Assembly (NCBI RefSeq): GCF_038148855.1
Contig: NZ_JBBVGR010000002.1
Location: 484,310-548,309, forward strand
Length of the DNA stretch: 64,000 nt
Direction: 5' to 3'
Origin: Phycobacter sedimenti
Lineage (GTDB): Bacteria > Pseudomonadota > Alphaproteobacteria > Rhodobacterales > Rhodobacteraceae
Positions 15,697 to 24,594 of this stretch are shown here, in pieces. Under the pieces are notes generated by a model. That model was not told the origin of the DNA and did not search any database. It was given only the letters and a program-made list of their open reading frames with translations. Made by a program: the position numbers and the translations under genes. Numbering within the stretch: the first letter of the stretch is position 1; each line of letters opens with the position of its first letter.

Positions 15697-17043
15697 TTAT
15701 GCGCCGTTGTTGCAGGTACCCAAGGCACCGCCCTGGAACTGCGGGTGGTTCGGATCATAGGTGACCTGAGCCGCCGGGGTGACTTCCACGATTTCCAGAA
15801 GGTCGAATTCGGAGGTCGGGTTTTCTTTACCCTTCACAACGAGCACGTCCTTGAAGCACTGGTGGTCGGCGCCGCGATAGAGCGTCTTGCCGTTGCCCAG
15901 ACCGTCGAACTCGAAGTCTTCCAGCGCTTCGGCAACCGCGCAGGGCGCGAAGGAGCCGGCACGCTCACAGGCGTCAGCATAGAGCATGGTCTGCACATAG
16001 CAGGTGTGCGCGGCCTGGCTCGGCGGGAAGCCGTACTTGGTGCCGAAGGAGCGCACGAAGGCCTTGGAACCTTCATCCTGCAGCGACCAGTGCCAGTTGG
16101 TGGAGCCAAAGATGCCTTTCACGTTGGCGCCCGCACCCTTGGCCATCAGGCGCGAGTAGAGCGGAACGACGATCTCGAACTGTTTGCCGTTCACGATCTT
16201 GTCGCGCAGGCCGAACTGAACCGCGTTGGTCAGCGAGTTCACCATGTTACCGCCGTAGTGGTTCAGAACCAGAACGTCGGCGCCGGACTGCAGAACCGGC
16301 GCAATGTAGGACGAGAAGTCGGTCTGGGTCAGCGGTGTTTTCACTGCTGCGACGGTTTCCCAGCCCATGGCTTCGGTCGAGGATTTCACCGCTTCTTCGG
16401 TGGTGTAGCCCCAGTTGTAGTCCGCGGTCAGGTGATAGGCCTTGCGGTCGGCGCCATAGGCGTTCTTCAGAACCGGAGCCAGAGCCGCACCGGACATGTA
16501 GGAGTTGAAGAAGTGGCGGAAACCGTTGGCACGCTTGTCTTTGCCGGTGGTGTCGTTGGAGTGAGTCAGACCCGCCATGAAGATCACGCCTGCCTCCTGG
16601 CAGAGCGCCTGCACGGCCACGGCCACACCAGAGGACGAGCCGCCGGTGATCATGATCGCGCCGTCTTTTTCGATCATCGACTTGGCCGATGCGCGGGCGG
16701 CGTCAGACTTGGTCTGGGTGTCACCGGTAACGTATTTGACTTCCTTGCCCAGGATGCCGTTGCCTTTCAGCGCCTTGGAGCTGAAGGTGCTCATCATGCC
16801 GCCGTCGCCGCCGCCATTGAGGTGCTCCACCGCCAGCTGGTAGGCGCGCAGCTCATCTGCACCTTCGTCGGCGTAGGGGCCGGTTTGCGGTACGTTGAAG
16901 CCGAGGGTCACGGTGCTGCCGGTCGGCTCGTTGGTATATGCATGTGCGCTCTGCGCGGTGAAGATCGTGGGCAATGCCACGCCGGCACCCATCAGCGCAC
17001 CAGATTTCAGTACCCCGCGACGCGAGACATCAGATTTGGACAT
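15697..17043 (-). CDS. Branched-chain-type ABC transporter substrate-binding protein
   Basis: A 448-residue periplasmic type-I binding protein and the first gene of the liv-like operon. The N-terminus MSKSDVSRRGVLKSGALMGAGVALP has a twin-arginine-like SRRGVLK motif and a hydrophobic core ending AQSAHA, so export may be by Tat. The mature protein shows the ligand-fold starts VTLGFNVPQTGPYADEGADELRAYQLAVEHLN and IEKDGAIMITGGSSSGVAVAVQALCQEAGVIFMAGLTHSND. The start at 17043 follows GGGAGG. The many cysteines near the C-terminus suggest disulfides. Its distance from classical LivJ/LivK leaves the ligand open; amides, short acids and aromatic compounds are possible. Confidence 0.9.
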   Translation of the reverse strand: MSKSDVSRRGVLKSGALMGAGVALPTIFTAQSAHAYTNEPTGSTVTLGFNVPQTGPYADEGADELRAYQLAVEHLNGGGDGGMMSTFSSKALKGNGILGKEVKYVTGDTQTKSDAARASAKSMIEKDGAIMITGGSSSGVAVAVQALCQEAGVIFMAGLTHSNDTTGKDKRANGFRHFFNSYMSGAALAPVLKNAYGADRKAYHLTADYNWGYTTEEAVKSSTEAMGWETVAAVKTPLTQTDFSSYIAPVLQSGADVLVLNHYGGNMVNSLTNAVQFGLRDKIVNGKQFEIVVPLYSRLMAKGAGANVKGIFGSTNWHWSLQDEGSKAFVRSFGTKYGFPPSQAAHTCYVQTMLYADACERAGSFAPCAVAEALEDFEFDGLGNGKTLYRGADHQCFKDVLVVKGKENPTSEFDLLEIVEVTPAAQVTYDPNHPQFQGGALGTCNNGA

Positions 17044-17277
17044 GTAATCCTCCCTTAAGATTTTAACGCCAGGCAGCTCCTCACTTCCGCTCGGCGTTGG
17101 CACGGTTCTCGTGCAAAATCAGTATGAGGGCTGCTTGTAAAATCGCGCAATAAATCCTTTGTAATTCAGAGTTATTGTGTAAATAAATGAACAGTATTCC
17201 GTGGTGTTCTGTAAAGTTTTTTATGCTGCATTGCGGAAAGTGATTGAAATAGCGCCCTTTTGAGGCAGAGGTCTGCA

Positions 17278-18576
17278 ATGACACGGGACACACTCACCGG
17301 CAGCAGAATTCGGGAACGCCGACTCATCCTCGGGCTGCGCCAGGCGGAACTGGCGCGCGCGGCGGGCATATCGGCCTCCTATCTGAACCTGATCGAACAT
17401 AACCGGCGCAGAATCGGCGGTAAACTCCTGGTGGGGATCGCGCAGGTTCTGGGGGTGGAGCCTTCGATGCTGAGCGAGGGGGCCGAGGCGGCCCTGATCG
17501 CCAACCTGAGGGAAGCGGCCGTTGACAGCGGCGTGCCGGTGGCCGAACTGGACCGGGCGGATGAATTCGCGGGTCGTTTCCCCGGCTGGGCCGAGGTCCT
17601 GGCCACCAGTCATCGCCGTATCGCCACGCTTGAACGCACTGTTCAGACGCTGTCGGACCGCCTCACACATGACCCGCACCTGGCCGCCTCTTTGCATGAG
17701 GTGCTGTCAACGGCGGCGGCGATCCGCTCGACCGCCTCGATCCTGGCGGAGACCGGCGAGCTTGAGCCGGAGTGGCGGGACCGCTTTCACAGGAACCTCA
17801 ACGAGGATTCCCGCCGATTGGCCGAAAGCAGCCGCGCCCTTGTCAGTTTCCTTGATGAAAGCAATGCGGGCGCGGACCGGCGCGGTGTGCCGCATGAAGA
17901 GGCCGAAGCCTATTTCCTGGCGCAGGGGTATCACTTTCCCGCGCTTGAGGACGGTTCGGCCACGCCGGAAGAGTTGATTGCACATGCCTCTGATCTGGTG
18001 AGCGACTCGGCCCGCCTGATCGCGCGGGGCGCGTTGGAGCAATACCAGAGCGACGCCCGGGCTCTGCCGCTTGAGCCGTTGAAGGCCGCGCTGGAGGAGG
18101 AGGGGGTGAACCCCGCGGCATTGGCGCGCCGGTTCGGTTGCGACCTTCCGACGGTTCTGCGCCGTCTCGGTCTTTTGCCCTTCGAAATCCTCGGGCAAGA
18201 GGCGGGCCTTGTGATCTGCGATGCCTCGGGATCGATCCTGGTGCGCAAACCGGTGACGGGTTTTGCTCTGCCGCGGTTTGGCGCATCCTGCCCGCTATGG
18301 CCGATCTACACGGCCCTTGCGCGCCCGCATGTTCCGGTGCGGCGCAACGTGGTTCAACAGGGGCGCTCCGCGCTCGCCTTTGAATGTCTTGCCGTCGCAT
18401 GGGAACGCACCACGCCGGACTTTGACAGCGATCCGCTTTACCACGCGGTGATGCTGATCCTGCCGCAAAGCGACATTCCCGAAGATGCTCAGCCGGTGGG
18501 CGCCAGTTGCCGGATCTGTCCGCGCCGCGGCTGCCCGGCCCGGCGCGAGCCGTCGATCCTTAAGGAAGAGTTTTGA
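17278..18576 (+). CDS. ScfR/RamB-like short-chain fatty acyl transcriptional regulator
   Basis: A 432-residue regulator. Residues 1-65 are an XRE helix-turn-helix (GSRIRERRLILGLRQAELARAAGISASYLNLIEHNRRRIGGKLL). A long helical middle follows, with a segment recalling the degenerate IrrE/ImmA-like region (YFLAQGYHFPALEDG). The C-terminal DUF2083-type domain ends with the cysteine cluster CRICPRRGCPARREP. Relatives (RamB, ScfR, PrpC-type regulators) control acetate, propionate or glyoxylate metabolism and respond to short-chain acyl-CoA. The ATG at 17278 follows GAGGCAGAGG; a TTG at 17260 is an alternative. It is divergent from the liv-like operon, 234 bp away, and may regulate it. Confidence 0.85.
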   Translation: MTRDTLTGSRIRERRLILGLRQAELARAAGISASYLNLIEHNRRRIGGKLLVGIAQVLGVEPSMLSEGAEAALIANLREAAVDSGVPVAELDRADEFAGRFPGWAEVLATSHRRIATLERTVQTLSDRLTHDPHLAASLHEVLSTAAAIRSTASILAETGELEPEWRDRFHRNLNEDSRRLAESSRALVSFLDESNAGADRRGVPHEEAEAYFLAQGYHFPALEDGSATPEELIAHASDLVSDSARLIARGALEQYQSDARALPLEPLKAALEEEGVNPAALARRFGCDLPTVLRRLGLLPFEILGQEAGLVICDASGSILVRKPVTGFALPRFGASCPLWPIYTALARPHVPVRRNVVQQGRSALAFECLAVAWERTTPDFDSDPLYHAVMLILPQSDIPEDAQPVGASCRICPRRGCPARREPSILKEEF

Positions 18577-18671
18577 CAGGTGCCGACCTCGGGGGGTAGT
18601 CTGGCGCGACATCAAAATTCGCGTTGGGGCCAAACAGGTCCGGGGAGCGGCGCTGGGAGGAAATTCTGCCG

Positions 18672-19052
18672 ATGAGCAGACATGTGATTCTGATCGAGGA
18701 TGAACCGAATATCACCGAGGCGATCCGGTTCCTTCTGACCCGTGATGGCTGGAGCGTTGATGCCCATGCCGATGGTGCGGGCGCTGTGGAACTGATCCAG
18801 AGCGCGCAGCCGGATCTGGTGATCCTGGACCTGATGCTGCCCGGAAAAAGCGGCCTCGAGATCATCCGAGAGCTGCGCGAGGTGGAAAGCCTTAAAGCGC
18901 TGCCGGTTCTGATGCTGACGGCCCGGGGCCAGATGAAGGACAGGGAAATGGCCGAGCGGGCCGGGGTGACCCGCTTCATGACCAAGCCGTTTTCCAATGC
19001 CGAAGTGCTGACCGCCGTGCGCGATCTGCATGCTCAAGCAAGTCGCCAATGA
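18672..19052 (+). CDS. Single-domain response regulator (CheY-like)
   Basis: A 126-residue receiver domain without an output domain. The acidic pair is Asp10-Glu11 (IEDEPN), the phospho-acceptor Asp53 (ILDLMLPG), the conserved Thr is in MLTARG, and the Lys is in TKPFSN. It therefore acts by protein contact. It overlaps the next gene by ATGA and is the first of three genes ending in a transporter-histidine kinase, its likely cognate kinase. The start at 18672 follows GGGAGGA about 11 nt upstream, a long but acceptable spacing. Confidence 0.92.
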   Translation: MSRHVILIEDEPNITEAIRFLLTRDGWSVDAHADGAGAVELIQSAQPDLVILDLMLPGKSGLEIIRELREVESLKALPVLMLTARGQMKDREMAERAGVTRFMTKPFSNAEVLTAVRDLHAQASRQ

Positions 19053-19441
19053 TCCGGGGCGACGGGGCTGGGCGCCAGGATGAGATCACCGCGCCTTTTG
19101 TGGAGCGGCGCACCTATCGTCGTCGGCGCCTGATGGATATTGCCCGTCTGCTGCCGATCCTCGGTGCGGTGCTCTTTGCCATCCCGCTGATGTGGCCTGA
19201 TCCCGACCCCTATCCTGCGCCGGGCACCCATGGCGGCATGCGCATGTCCTCGGCCATTACCTATGTTTTCCTGGTTTGGGCCGGGCTAATAGCGGTCAGT
19301 ATCGCCTTTGGCGAGGCGGTGCAGCACTGGGCCGAGCACTGGACCGCTGGCGGGCACGCAGAGGCCGACCTCGAGCAGGAGACGACGCTGGCGGCAGCGC
19401 GTGATGACCTTCGGCGCCGGGCGGACACAAAGGACCACTGA
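19049..19441 (+). CDS. Small two-helix membrane protein between receiver and kinase
   Basis: A 130-residue protein I cannot assign to a named family. A basic N-terminus (ERRTYRRRRL) precedes a first hydrophobic helix (IARLLPILGAVLFAIPLMW, about 30-48). A short Pro/Gly-rich external loop (PDPDPYPAPGTHGG) is followed by a second helix (ITYVFLVWAGLIAVSIAFGEAV) and an acidic, charged cytoplasmic tail. It overlaps the receiver gene (ATGA) and the kinase gene (TGATG), so all three are translationally coupled. This arrangement implies an accessory role in the same signalling complex. It also resembles the small helper proteins found with sodium:solute symporters (inference). Confidence 0.82.
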   Translation: MIRGDGAGRQDEITAPFVERRTYRRRRLMDIARLLPILGAVLFAIPLMWPDPDPYPAPGTHGGMRMSSAITYVFLVWAGLIAVSIAFGEAVQHWAEHWTAGGHAEADLEQETTLAAARDDLRRRADTKDH

Positions 19442-22125
19442 TGGCCTCGCTCAATGTCCTTGCGCTGGTCTGCCTTGGCTATGTGGCGCTCCTGTTCTTT
19501 GTCGCCTTCCTTGCTGACAGGATGGCCAGTCGCGGGGTGAGCGCCGCCTGGATGCGCTCTCCGCTGACCTATACCCTGTCCCTTTCGATCTACTGCACGG
19601 CCTGGACCTTTTACGGGGCAGTGGGCTATGCGGCGCGATCCGGTCTTGAATTCGTCACCATCTACCTCGGGCCGACCCTGGTCATGGTGGGCTGGTGGTG
19701 GGGCCTGCGCAAGCTGGTCCGGATCGGGCGCAGCCAGCGTGTGACCTCAATTGCCGACCTCCTGTCTGCCCGCTACGGCAAGTCCAATACCCTGGCCATC
19801 GGAGTGACCCTGCTCGCGGTGATTGGTGTGACGCCCTATATTTCGCTGCAATTGCAGTCGATTACCCTGTCGTTTTCGATCTTCGCCGAAGCTGACCCGG
19901 TGCGGAGCCTCAATGAGACAACAACGGTCCTTTGGGTTGCGATTGGTCTTGCGGTCTTTGCGATTCTTTTTGGCACGCGCAATCTAAATGCCAATGAGCG
20001 CCATCACGGCGTGGTGACGGCCATCGCGCTTGAGGCGGTCGTGAAACTCTTCGCACTTCTGGCGGTCGGGATCTTTGTGGTCTGGGGAATCGCCGGCGGG
20101 GTTTCAGAGACCTTCGCGCGCATCGATGCCTCCCGGATCGGTCAGTGGCAGGTGGACGGCGGTCGCTGGGCGGCCATCACCTTCCTGTCTGCAGCGGCGT
20201 TTGTCTGCCTGCCGCGCATGTTCCAGGTAATGGTGGTCGAGAATGAAGATGAGCGCCACCTGCGCGTCGCTGCCTGGGCCTTTCCGCTATATCTGATGCT
20301 CATGTCCCTGTTCGTGGTGCCGATCGCCGCGATCGGTCTGGAACTGCTGCCCGAGGGCTCGAACCCGGATCTGTTCGTCCTTACCCTGCCGCTGGCGCAG
20401 GGTCAGCAGGGGCTGGCGATGCTGTCCTTCCTTGGCGGGTTTTCTTCGGCGACCTCCATGGCGATCGTGGCGGCCATGGCGCTGTCGACCATGGTGTCGA
20501 ACCATATCGTGATGCCGATCTGGCTGCGCACGCAGGGACCTGGAGCCTCGGTTTCCGGCGATGTGCGCAACGTGGTTCTGTTCGCGCGGCGGATCACCAT
20601 CGCGGTGATCATGCTTCTTGGCTATTTCTATTACAAATTGTCGGGCGGCGGTGCGGCGCTGGCGGCCATTGGTCTGATCTCATTTGCCGGGGTCGCCCAG
20701 ATGCTGCCGGCCCTTGTCGGAGGCCTGTATTGGCGCGGCGCCACACGCACCGGTGCCCTTGCGGGGATCAGCGTCGGCTTTGCCATCTGGGCCTACACGA
20801 TGCTTCTGCCCACTCTGGGGGGCGGGGTGCTGCCGGACAGCGTTCTGGCCGATGGGCTGTTCGGACTGTCCTGGCTGCGCCCGCACGCACTGTTCGGTAT
20901 CGAGGCGCTGGATCCGACGGTGCACGCCGTGATCTGGTCCATGAGCCTCAATACGGTTGTGTTCTGTGCCGTTTCGCTTGCCAGTTTCCCCAGCCCGATG
21001 GAGCGCCTCCAGGGGGCACAGTTCGTCAATGTGTTCGATCATTCCTCCGGTCCGCGCGGCTGGACAGGATCATTTGCGCAAAGCGAAGATCTGATGGTCA
21101 TGTCCCAGCGGATCCTCGGGGCAACCGAGGCCCAGGCGTTTTTCCAGCGCGAATTGGTCCGGCAGGGCGGGCGCGGCAGCCTGCCCGAGCCGACCCCGGT
21201 GTTTCTGGAGCGTCTCGAGCGGGAACTGAGCGCCTCTATCGGCACGGCGGCGGCCCATGCGATGATTGGCCAGATTGTTGGCGGCTCATCGGTTTCGGTC
21301 GAAGATCTTTTGGCGGTTGCCGATGAAACCGCGCAGATGCTGGAATATTCCAGCCGCCTGGAAATGAAATCGGACGAACTGTCACGTACCGCTCGCAAGC
21401 TACAGGAAACAAACGAGAAGTTGACGCAGATATCACAGCAGAAGGATGCGTTTCTGAGCCAGGTCAGCCACGAATTGCGCACGCCCATGACCTCCATCCG
21501 GGCCTTTTCCGAGATTCTGCGGGATGACACCTCGCTCGATCAGGAGGGCAAGTCGCGTTACGCTAGCATCATTCACGATGAGGCGTTGCGCCTGACGCGG
21601 CTGCTCAACGATCTGCTGGATCTGAGCGTGCTGGAAAGCGGACAGGTCAGCCTCAACATGACAAACGGGACCCTGCAAGAGGTGCTGGATCATGCCGTCT
21701 CCACGGCCGTCGCCGGATTTGATGCCCCGATCCGTGTTCTGCGCCATCCGCAGAACGAGGCTGTTGCGATCCGTTCCGACCTGGACCGCTTGGCGCAGGT
21801 CTTCATCAACCTGATCGCCAATGCGCAGAAATACTGCGACGCAGAAAGCCCCGAGTTGACTATCGACGTGCATCGCGACGAGTCGCAGCTGACCATTGAC
21901 TTCATCGATAATGGAAGTGGCATCTCACCAGAGTATCAACAGATGATTTTCGAGAAGTTTTCAAGGGTTAGGCCCGAGCGCGCCGGTGGGGCCGGGCTTG
22001 GGCTGGCGATTTGCCGTGAGATTACCCAGCGGATCGGCGGCGACATTTCCTACCTTCCCGGACGTCCCGGCGGTGCCTTCCGCGTCATCCTGCCCCTTGC
22101 CTGCGAAAATGCCACTTTAAACTGA
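19441..22125 (+). CDS. Sodium:solute symporter-histidine kinase fusion (CbrA-like)
   Basis: An 894-residue sensor. Residues 1-520 are a sodium:solute symporter (SLC5) domain with about 13 membrane helices (YTLSLSIYCTAWTFYGAVGYAARSGLEF and the following conserved helices). Residues about 590-630 look like a STAC linker (SIGTAAAHAMIGQIVGGSSVSVEDLLAVADETAQML). A coiled coil leads to the HisKA dimerisation domain with His677 (SQVSHELRTPMTS), and the HATPase domain has N-box NLIANAQKY, G1 DFIDNGSGI and G2 GGAGLGLAI. The transporter part probably senses or couples uptake of a substrate; in related CbrA it is histidine. Its partner receiver is two genes upstream. Confidence 0.93.
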   Translation: MASLNVLALVCLGYVALLFFVAFLADRMASRGVSAAWMRSPLTYTLSLSIYCTAWTFYGAVGYAARSGLEFVTIYLGPTLVMVGWWWGLRKLVRIGRSQRVTSIADLLSARYGKSNTLAIGVTLLAVIGVTPYISLQLQSITLSFSIFAEADPVRSLNETTTVLWVAIGLAVFAILFGTRNLNANERHHGVVTAIALEAVVKLFALLAVGIFVVWGIAGGVSETFARIDASRIGQWQVDGGRWAAITFLSAAAFVCLPRMFQVMVVENEDERHLRVAAWAFPLYLMLMSLFVVPIAAIGLELLPEGSNPDLFVLTLPLAQGQQGLAMLSFLGGFSSATSMAIVAAMALSTMVSNHIVMPIWLRTQGPGASVSGDVRNVVLFARRITIAVIMLLGYFYYKLSGGGAALAAIGLISFAGVAQMLPALVGGLYWRGATRTGALAGISVGFAIWAYTMLLPTLGGGVLPDSVLADGLFGLSWLRPHALFGIEALDPTVHAVIWSMSLNTVVFCAVSLASFPSPMERLQGAQFVNVFDHSSGPRGWTGSFAQSEDLMVMSQRILGATEAQAFFQRELVRQGGRGSLPEPTPVFLERLERELSASIGTAAAHAMIGQIVGGSSVSVEDLLAVADETAQMLEYSSRLEMKSDELSRTARKLQETNEKLTQISQQKDAFLSQVSHELRTPMTSIRAFSEILRDDTSLDQEGKSRYASIIHDEALRLTRLLNDLLDLSVLESGQVSLNMTNGTLQEVLDHAVSTAVAGFDAPIRVLRHPQNEAVAIRSDLDRLAQVFINLIANAQKYCDAESPELTIDVHRDESQLTIDFIDNGSGISPEYQQMIFEKFSRVRPERAGGAGLGLAICREITQRIGGDISYLPGRPGGAFRVILPLACENATLN

Positions 22126-22210
22126 GAACTCTGCTCGGAATAAAGGTATTGGTAACCCTACGCGGTCTAAAACAGAGACAAGAGGCGGCAAGGTTTCAGG
22201 TTCAATACGT

Positions 22211-23551
22211 ATGTCCGATACGACAACTCAGGATTCGGCAGGCAGCAAGGCGGGGGTTCTTGCGCGCAAGCTGGCGGCGACCAAGGAAGGGTCCGGCGCG
22301 CTCAAGAGCTCGCTGACCCTCAAGGCGCTGCGCAGATCTTTGGCGCGTGCGGCCGCTGATCTCTGTGATCTTCCTTTGGCGGTTCTGGCCGCGCGGCAAG
22401 CCAACCGCAGCCCCGAGGAACTGCCCGAACACCTTTCTGACAAACATCTTTTGGTCGTTCTGGATGGGCCGAATGGCCGGATCGGGGCGGCAACGCTGGA
22501 TGCCGCTCTCGTTACGGCCCTGATTCAGAAGCAGACAATCGGTCAGGTGCTGGGCAAGGCGCCATCCGAGCGTCACTACACGCCGACAGATGCGGCCATG
22601 ACTGCAGATTTCCTCGAAAGGGCCTTGAAAAAGGTGGTCTTGATGCTCGAAGGGCAGTCCGACCAATTGATCTTTTCGGGCTATCGCTTCGGCGCTCAGG
22701 TCGAAGATGTGCGCAGCCTCGCTCTTGGGCTTGAGGCCGATGATTACCGGGTCTTGTCGTTGACCGTTGATCTGGCCATCGGGGCGATGCAGGGTGAGCT
22801 CACTCTTATCCTCCCCGAGCCGACGCCGGAAGAACTGGGCCACGGCGGTGCAACAGGGCCGTCACTGGGGCGTAACATGGGGGCGATGCGGGCGGAGCTG
22901 TCTGCTGTCCTGTGCAAGATGCGGGTGCCGCTCAATGAATTCTCTGGTCTCAAGGTCGGGGATGTCCTGCCTTTGGATCAGGCCTTCCTGTATGAGACGG
23001 ATCTTCAGGCCGTCGGCGGTCAGTCCATTGCGCAGGGTCGGCTTGGGCAGTTGAACGGGGCGCGCGCAGTGCGTCTCAACCAGCCGCGGACCAAGTTGGT
23101 CAGCGATACGGACATGGGCGAAATGAGATTTTCGGGTGGCGTCGGCGCTGACGCCCTGCCGATGCCTGACGACGACATGCCAACGATCGACCTTGGTATC
23201 GCGGCAGAGGATCTGCAGGATCCGCTGGACAACAATCTGGGTGGTGGCCTCGGCGGCGACTTCGATACCGGCGGTCTGGGAGAGATGGGCGGTCTTGGCG
23301 GCGACCTCGGCGGTGGCCTTGGTGCTGGCCTCGGCGGCGATTTCAGCGGTGATTTGGGCGGTGATTTTGGCGGTGATCTGGGTGGCGATCTGGGCGCTGA
23401 TTTCGGAAGCGGCCTTGGCGGGGATCTGGGGGGGGACCTTGGTGGAGGCCTGGATGATCTGCCCGCGCTCCCCAATGGAAATCTGGATGGTTTTGACCCG
23501 GACGATGCCGCCGCTGAAATATCCAAGCTTGCGGGCCTTGGCTCCGGCTGA
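22211..23551 (+). CDS. FliM/FliN-family motor switch-like protein with Gly-Asp repeat tail
   Basis: A 446-residue protein. Residues about 15-200 resemble the FliM middle region, and residues 228-290 form a SpoA (surface presentation of antigens) domain of flagellar C-rings (LSAVLCKMRVPLNEFSGLKVGDVLPL). From about 343 to 414 there is a low-complexity tract of roughly 70 residues built from LGGD, FGGD and LGGG units, followed by a short acidic C-terminus. The repeat is not part of standard FliM. The gene stands alone, so whether it serves the flagellum, another export apparatus or something else is open. There is no strong Shine-Dalgarno, and a terminator follows. Confidence 0.8.
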   Translation: MSDTTTQDSAGSKAGVLARKLAATKEGSGALKSSLTLKALRRSLARAAADLCDLPLAVLAARQANRSPEELPEHLSDKHLLVVLDGPNGRIGAATLDAALVTALIQKQTIGQVLGKAPSERHYTPTDAAMTADFLERALKKVVLMLEGQSDQLIFSGYRFGAQVEDVRSLALGLEADDYRVLSLTVDLAIGAMQGELTLILPEPTPEELGHGGATGPSLGRNMGAMRAELSAVLCKMRVPLNEFSGLKVGDVLPLDQAFLYETDLQAVGGQSIAQGRLGQLNGARAVRLNQPRTKLVSDTDMGEMRFSGGVGADALPMPDDDMPTIDLGIAAEDLQDPLDNNLGGGLGGDFDTGGLGEMGGLGGDLGGGLGAGLGGDFSGDLGGDFGGDLGGDLGADFGSGLGGDLGGDLGGGLDDLPALPNGNLDGFDPDDAAAEISKLAGLGSG

Positions 23552-23650
23552 GGCGCAGGCCCCTGTGCTGGATGTCGCAGGAAAAGGGTCACACCTGCCT
23601 GCGGACATGGCTTTGACGTCTCAACGGATCCTGGCCCTTCGGCCAAAGAA

Positions 23651-23683
23651 AAGACCCCGGCGTTTGCGTCCGGGGTCTTTGGC
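23651..23683. terminator. Bidirectional terminator after the FliM-like gene
   Basis: The arms AAGACCCCGG and CCGGGGTCTT surround a 9-nt loop. The minus strand continues TTCTTTGG and the plus strand TTGGCTTCG. It separates the convergent FliM-like gene and the sulfur operon. Confidence 0.8.
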
Positions 23684-23733
23684 TTCGTGAGTGGTGGTTG
23701 GTCGTCTGAAAAAAAGAGCTGGAAAAGTTGATA

Positions 23734-24156
23734 TCAGTTGGCCGCGGCCTCAAGCGCGGGGCGCAACCCGTCGAGCGCATAGCCTGCCGCTGCGGTCTTT
23801 GCGAGGACCTCGTCAGCTCCCAGATCCTTGGCCTGGCCCAATGCCCAGACAACAGAGGAGCGGGTGCCGGAGGCGCAATAGGCCAGAACCTGACCGTTGG
23901 CGCCCTCATATAGCGCGCGCTGGCGCGCAACATTCTCGGGCGTCATGGTCTGATGCGTCAGCGGCAGCTGTTCGAACTGCAGGCCGGCAGCTTCGGCGGC
24001 CGCGCGGATGGCGGCGGCCTGGTGGCTTGGCGGTACTTCCTCGTCGGGCCGGTTGCAGATCACCAGCTTGAAACCGGCCTCTGCGATTGCGGGAATGTCT
24101 TCGACCGAAATCTGCGGCGAGACGGCGTAGCGGGGGGTGATGTCACGAGCTTGCAT
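23734..24156 (-). CDS. DUF442 / TIGR01244 sulfur transferase-phosphatase family protein
   Basis: A 140-residue cytoplasmic protein of the cysteine-phosphatase/rhodanese-like DUF442 group. The signature loop CASGTRS (Cys94 to Arg99, CX4R) is present, as are the earlier motifs VSPQISVEDIPAIAEAGFKLVICNRPDEE. Relatives are often fused to or next to the Blh persulfide dioxygenase and act in sulfide/persulfide handling. It is the last of four minus-strand genes, 10 bp after the second YeeE/YedE half, which supports that role. The ATG is at 24156; no clear alternative start. Confidence 0.88.
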   Translation of the reverse strand: MQARDITPRYAVSPQISVEDIPAIAEAGFKLVICNRPDEEVPPSHQAAAIRAAAEAAGLQFEQLPLTHQTMTPENVARQRALYEGANGQVLAYCASGTRSSVVWALGQAKDLGADEVLAKTAAAGYALDGLRPALEAAAN

Positions 24157-24165
24157 GGTGTTCCT

Positions 24166-24594
24166 TTACGCCTTTGCTGCGAGGCGGTCCAGTTGTGCGC
24201 CGACCGGAGCGGAGATCAACATGCCTGCGGCCATCGCGGCCAGGAACAACACGCCTTCCCAGCCATTGTAGGTGAGGGAGGCGAGAGCCGGCCCCGGACA
24301 CAGGCCAGCCAGCCCCCAGCCCATGCCGAACAGGACGGAGCCCGTGACCAGGCGGTGATCCAGTTCCGGGCGTGCAGTGGGGAAGTCGCCACCGACCAGC
24401 GGTTTGCGCCCATGTGTCAGGCGCCAGGCAAAGAACATCGGAATGACCGCGCCGCCCATCACAAAGGCCAGCGTGGGGTCCCAGTTGCCAAAGACATCAA
24501 GCCAGCCCTGAACCTTGGTGGTGTCGGTCATGCCAGAAATGAACAGGCCGCCGCCAAAGAGGCTGCCCGCGATAAGAGAAAGGATAAGACGCAT
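24166..24594 (-). CDS. YeeE/YedE (DUF6691-type) sulfur transport membrane protein, second half
   Basis: A 142-residue membrane protein with about four helices. It starts MRLILSLIAGSLFGGGLFISGMTDTTKVQGWLDVFGNWDP and contains FGMGWGLAGLCPGPAL, the C-P-G motif seen in TsuA/YeeE-type thiosulfate or sulfide-sulfur transporters. It pairs with the gene directly upstream: together they equal one full YeeE/YedE protein. Starts overlap by ATGA at 24594. The pair probably moves a sulfur species across the membrane, as in BigR-type operons. Confidence 0.88.
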   Translation of the reverse strand: MRLILSLIAGSLFGGGLFISGMTDTTKVQGWLDVFGNWDPTLAFVMGGAVIPMFFAWRLTHGRKPLVGGDFPTARPELDHRLVTGSVLFGMGWGLAGLCPGPALASLTYNGWEGVLFLAAMAAGMLISAPVGAQLDRLAAKA

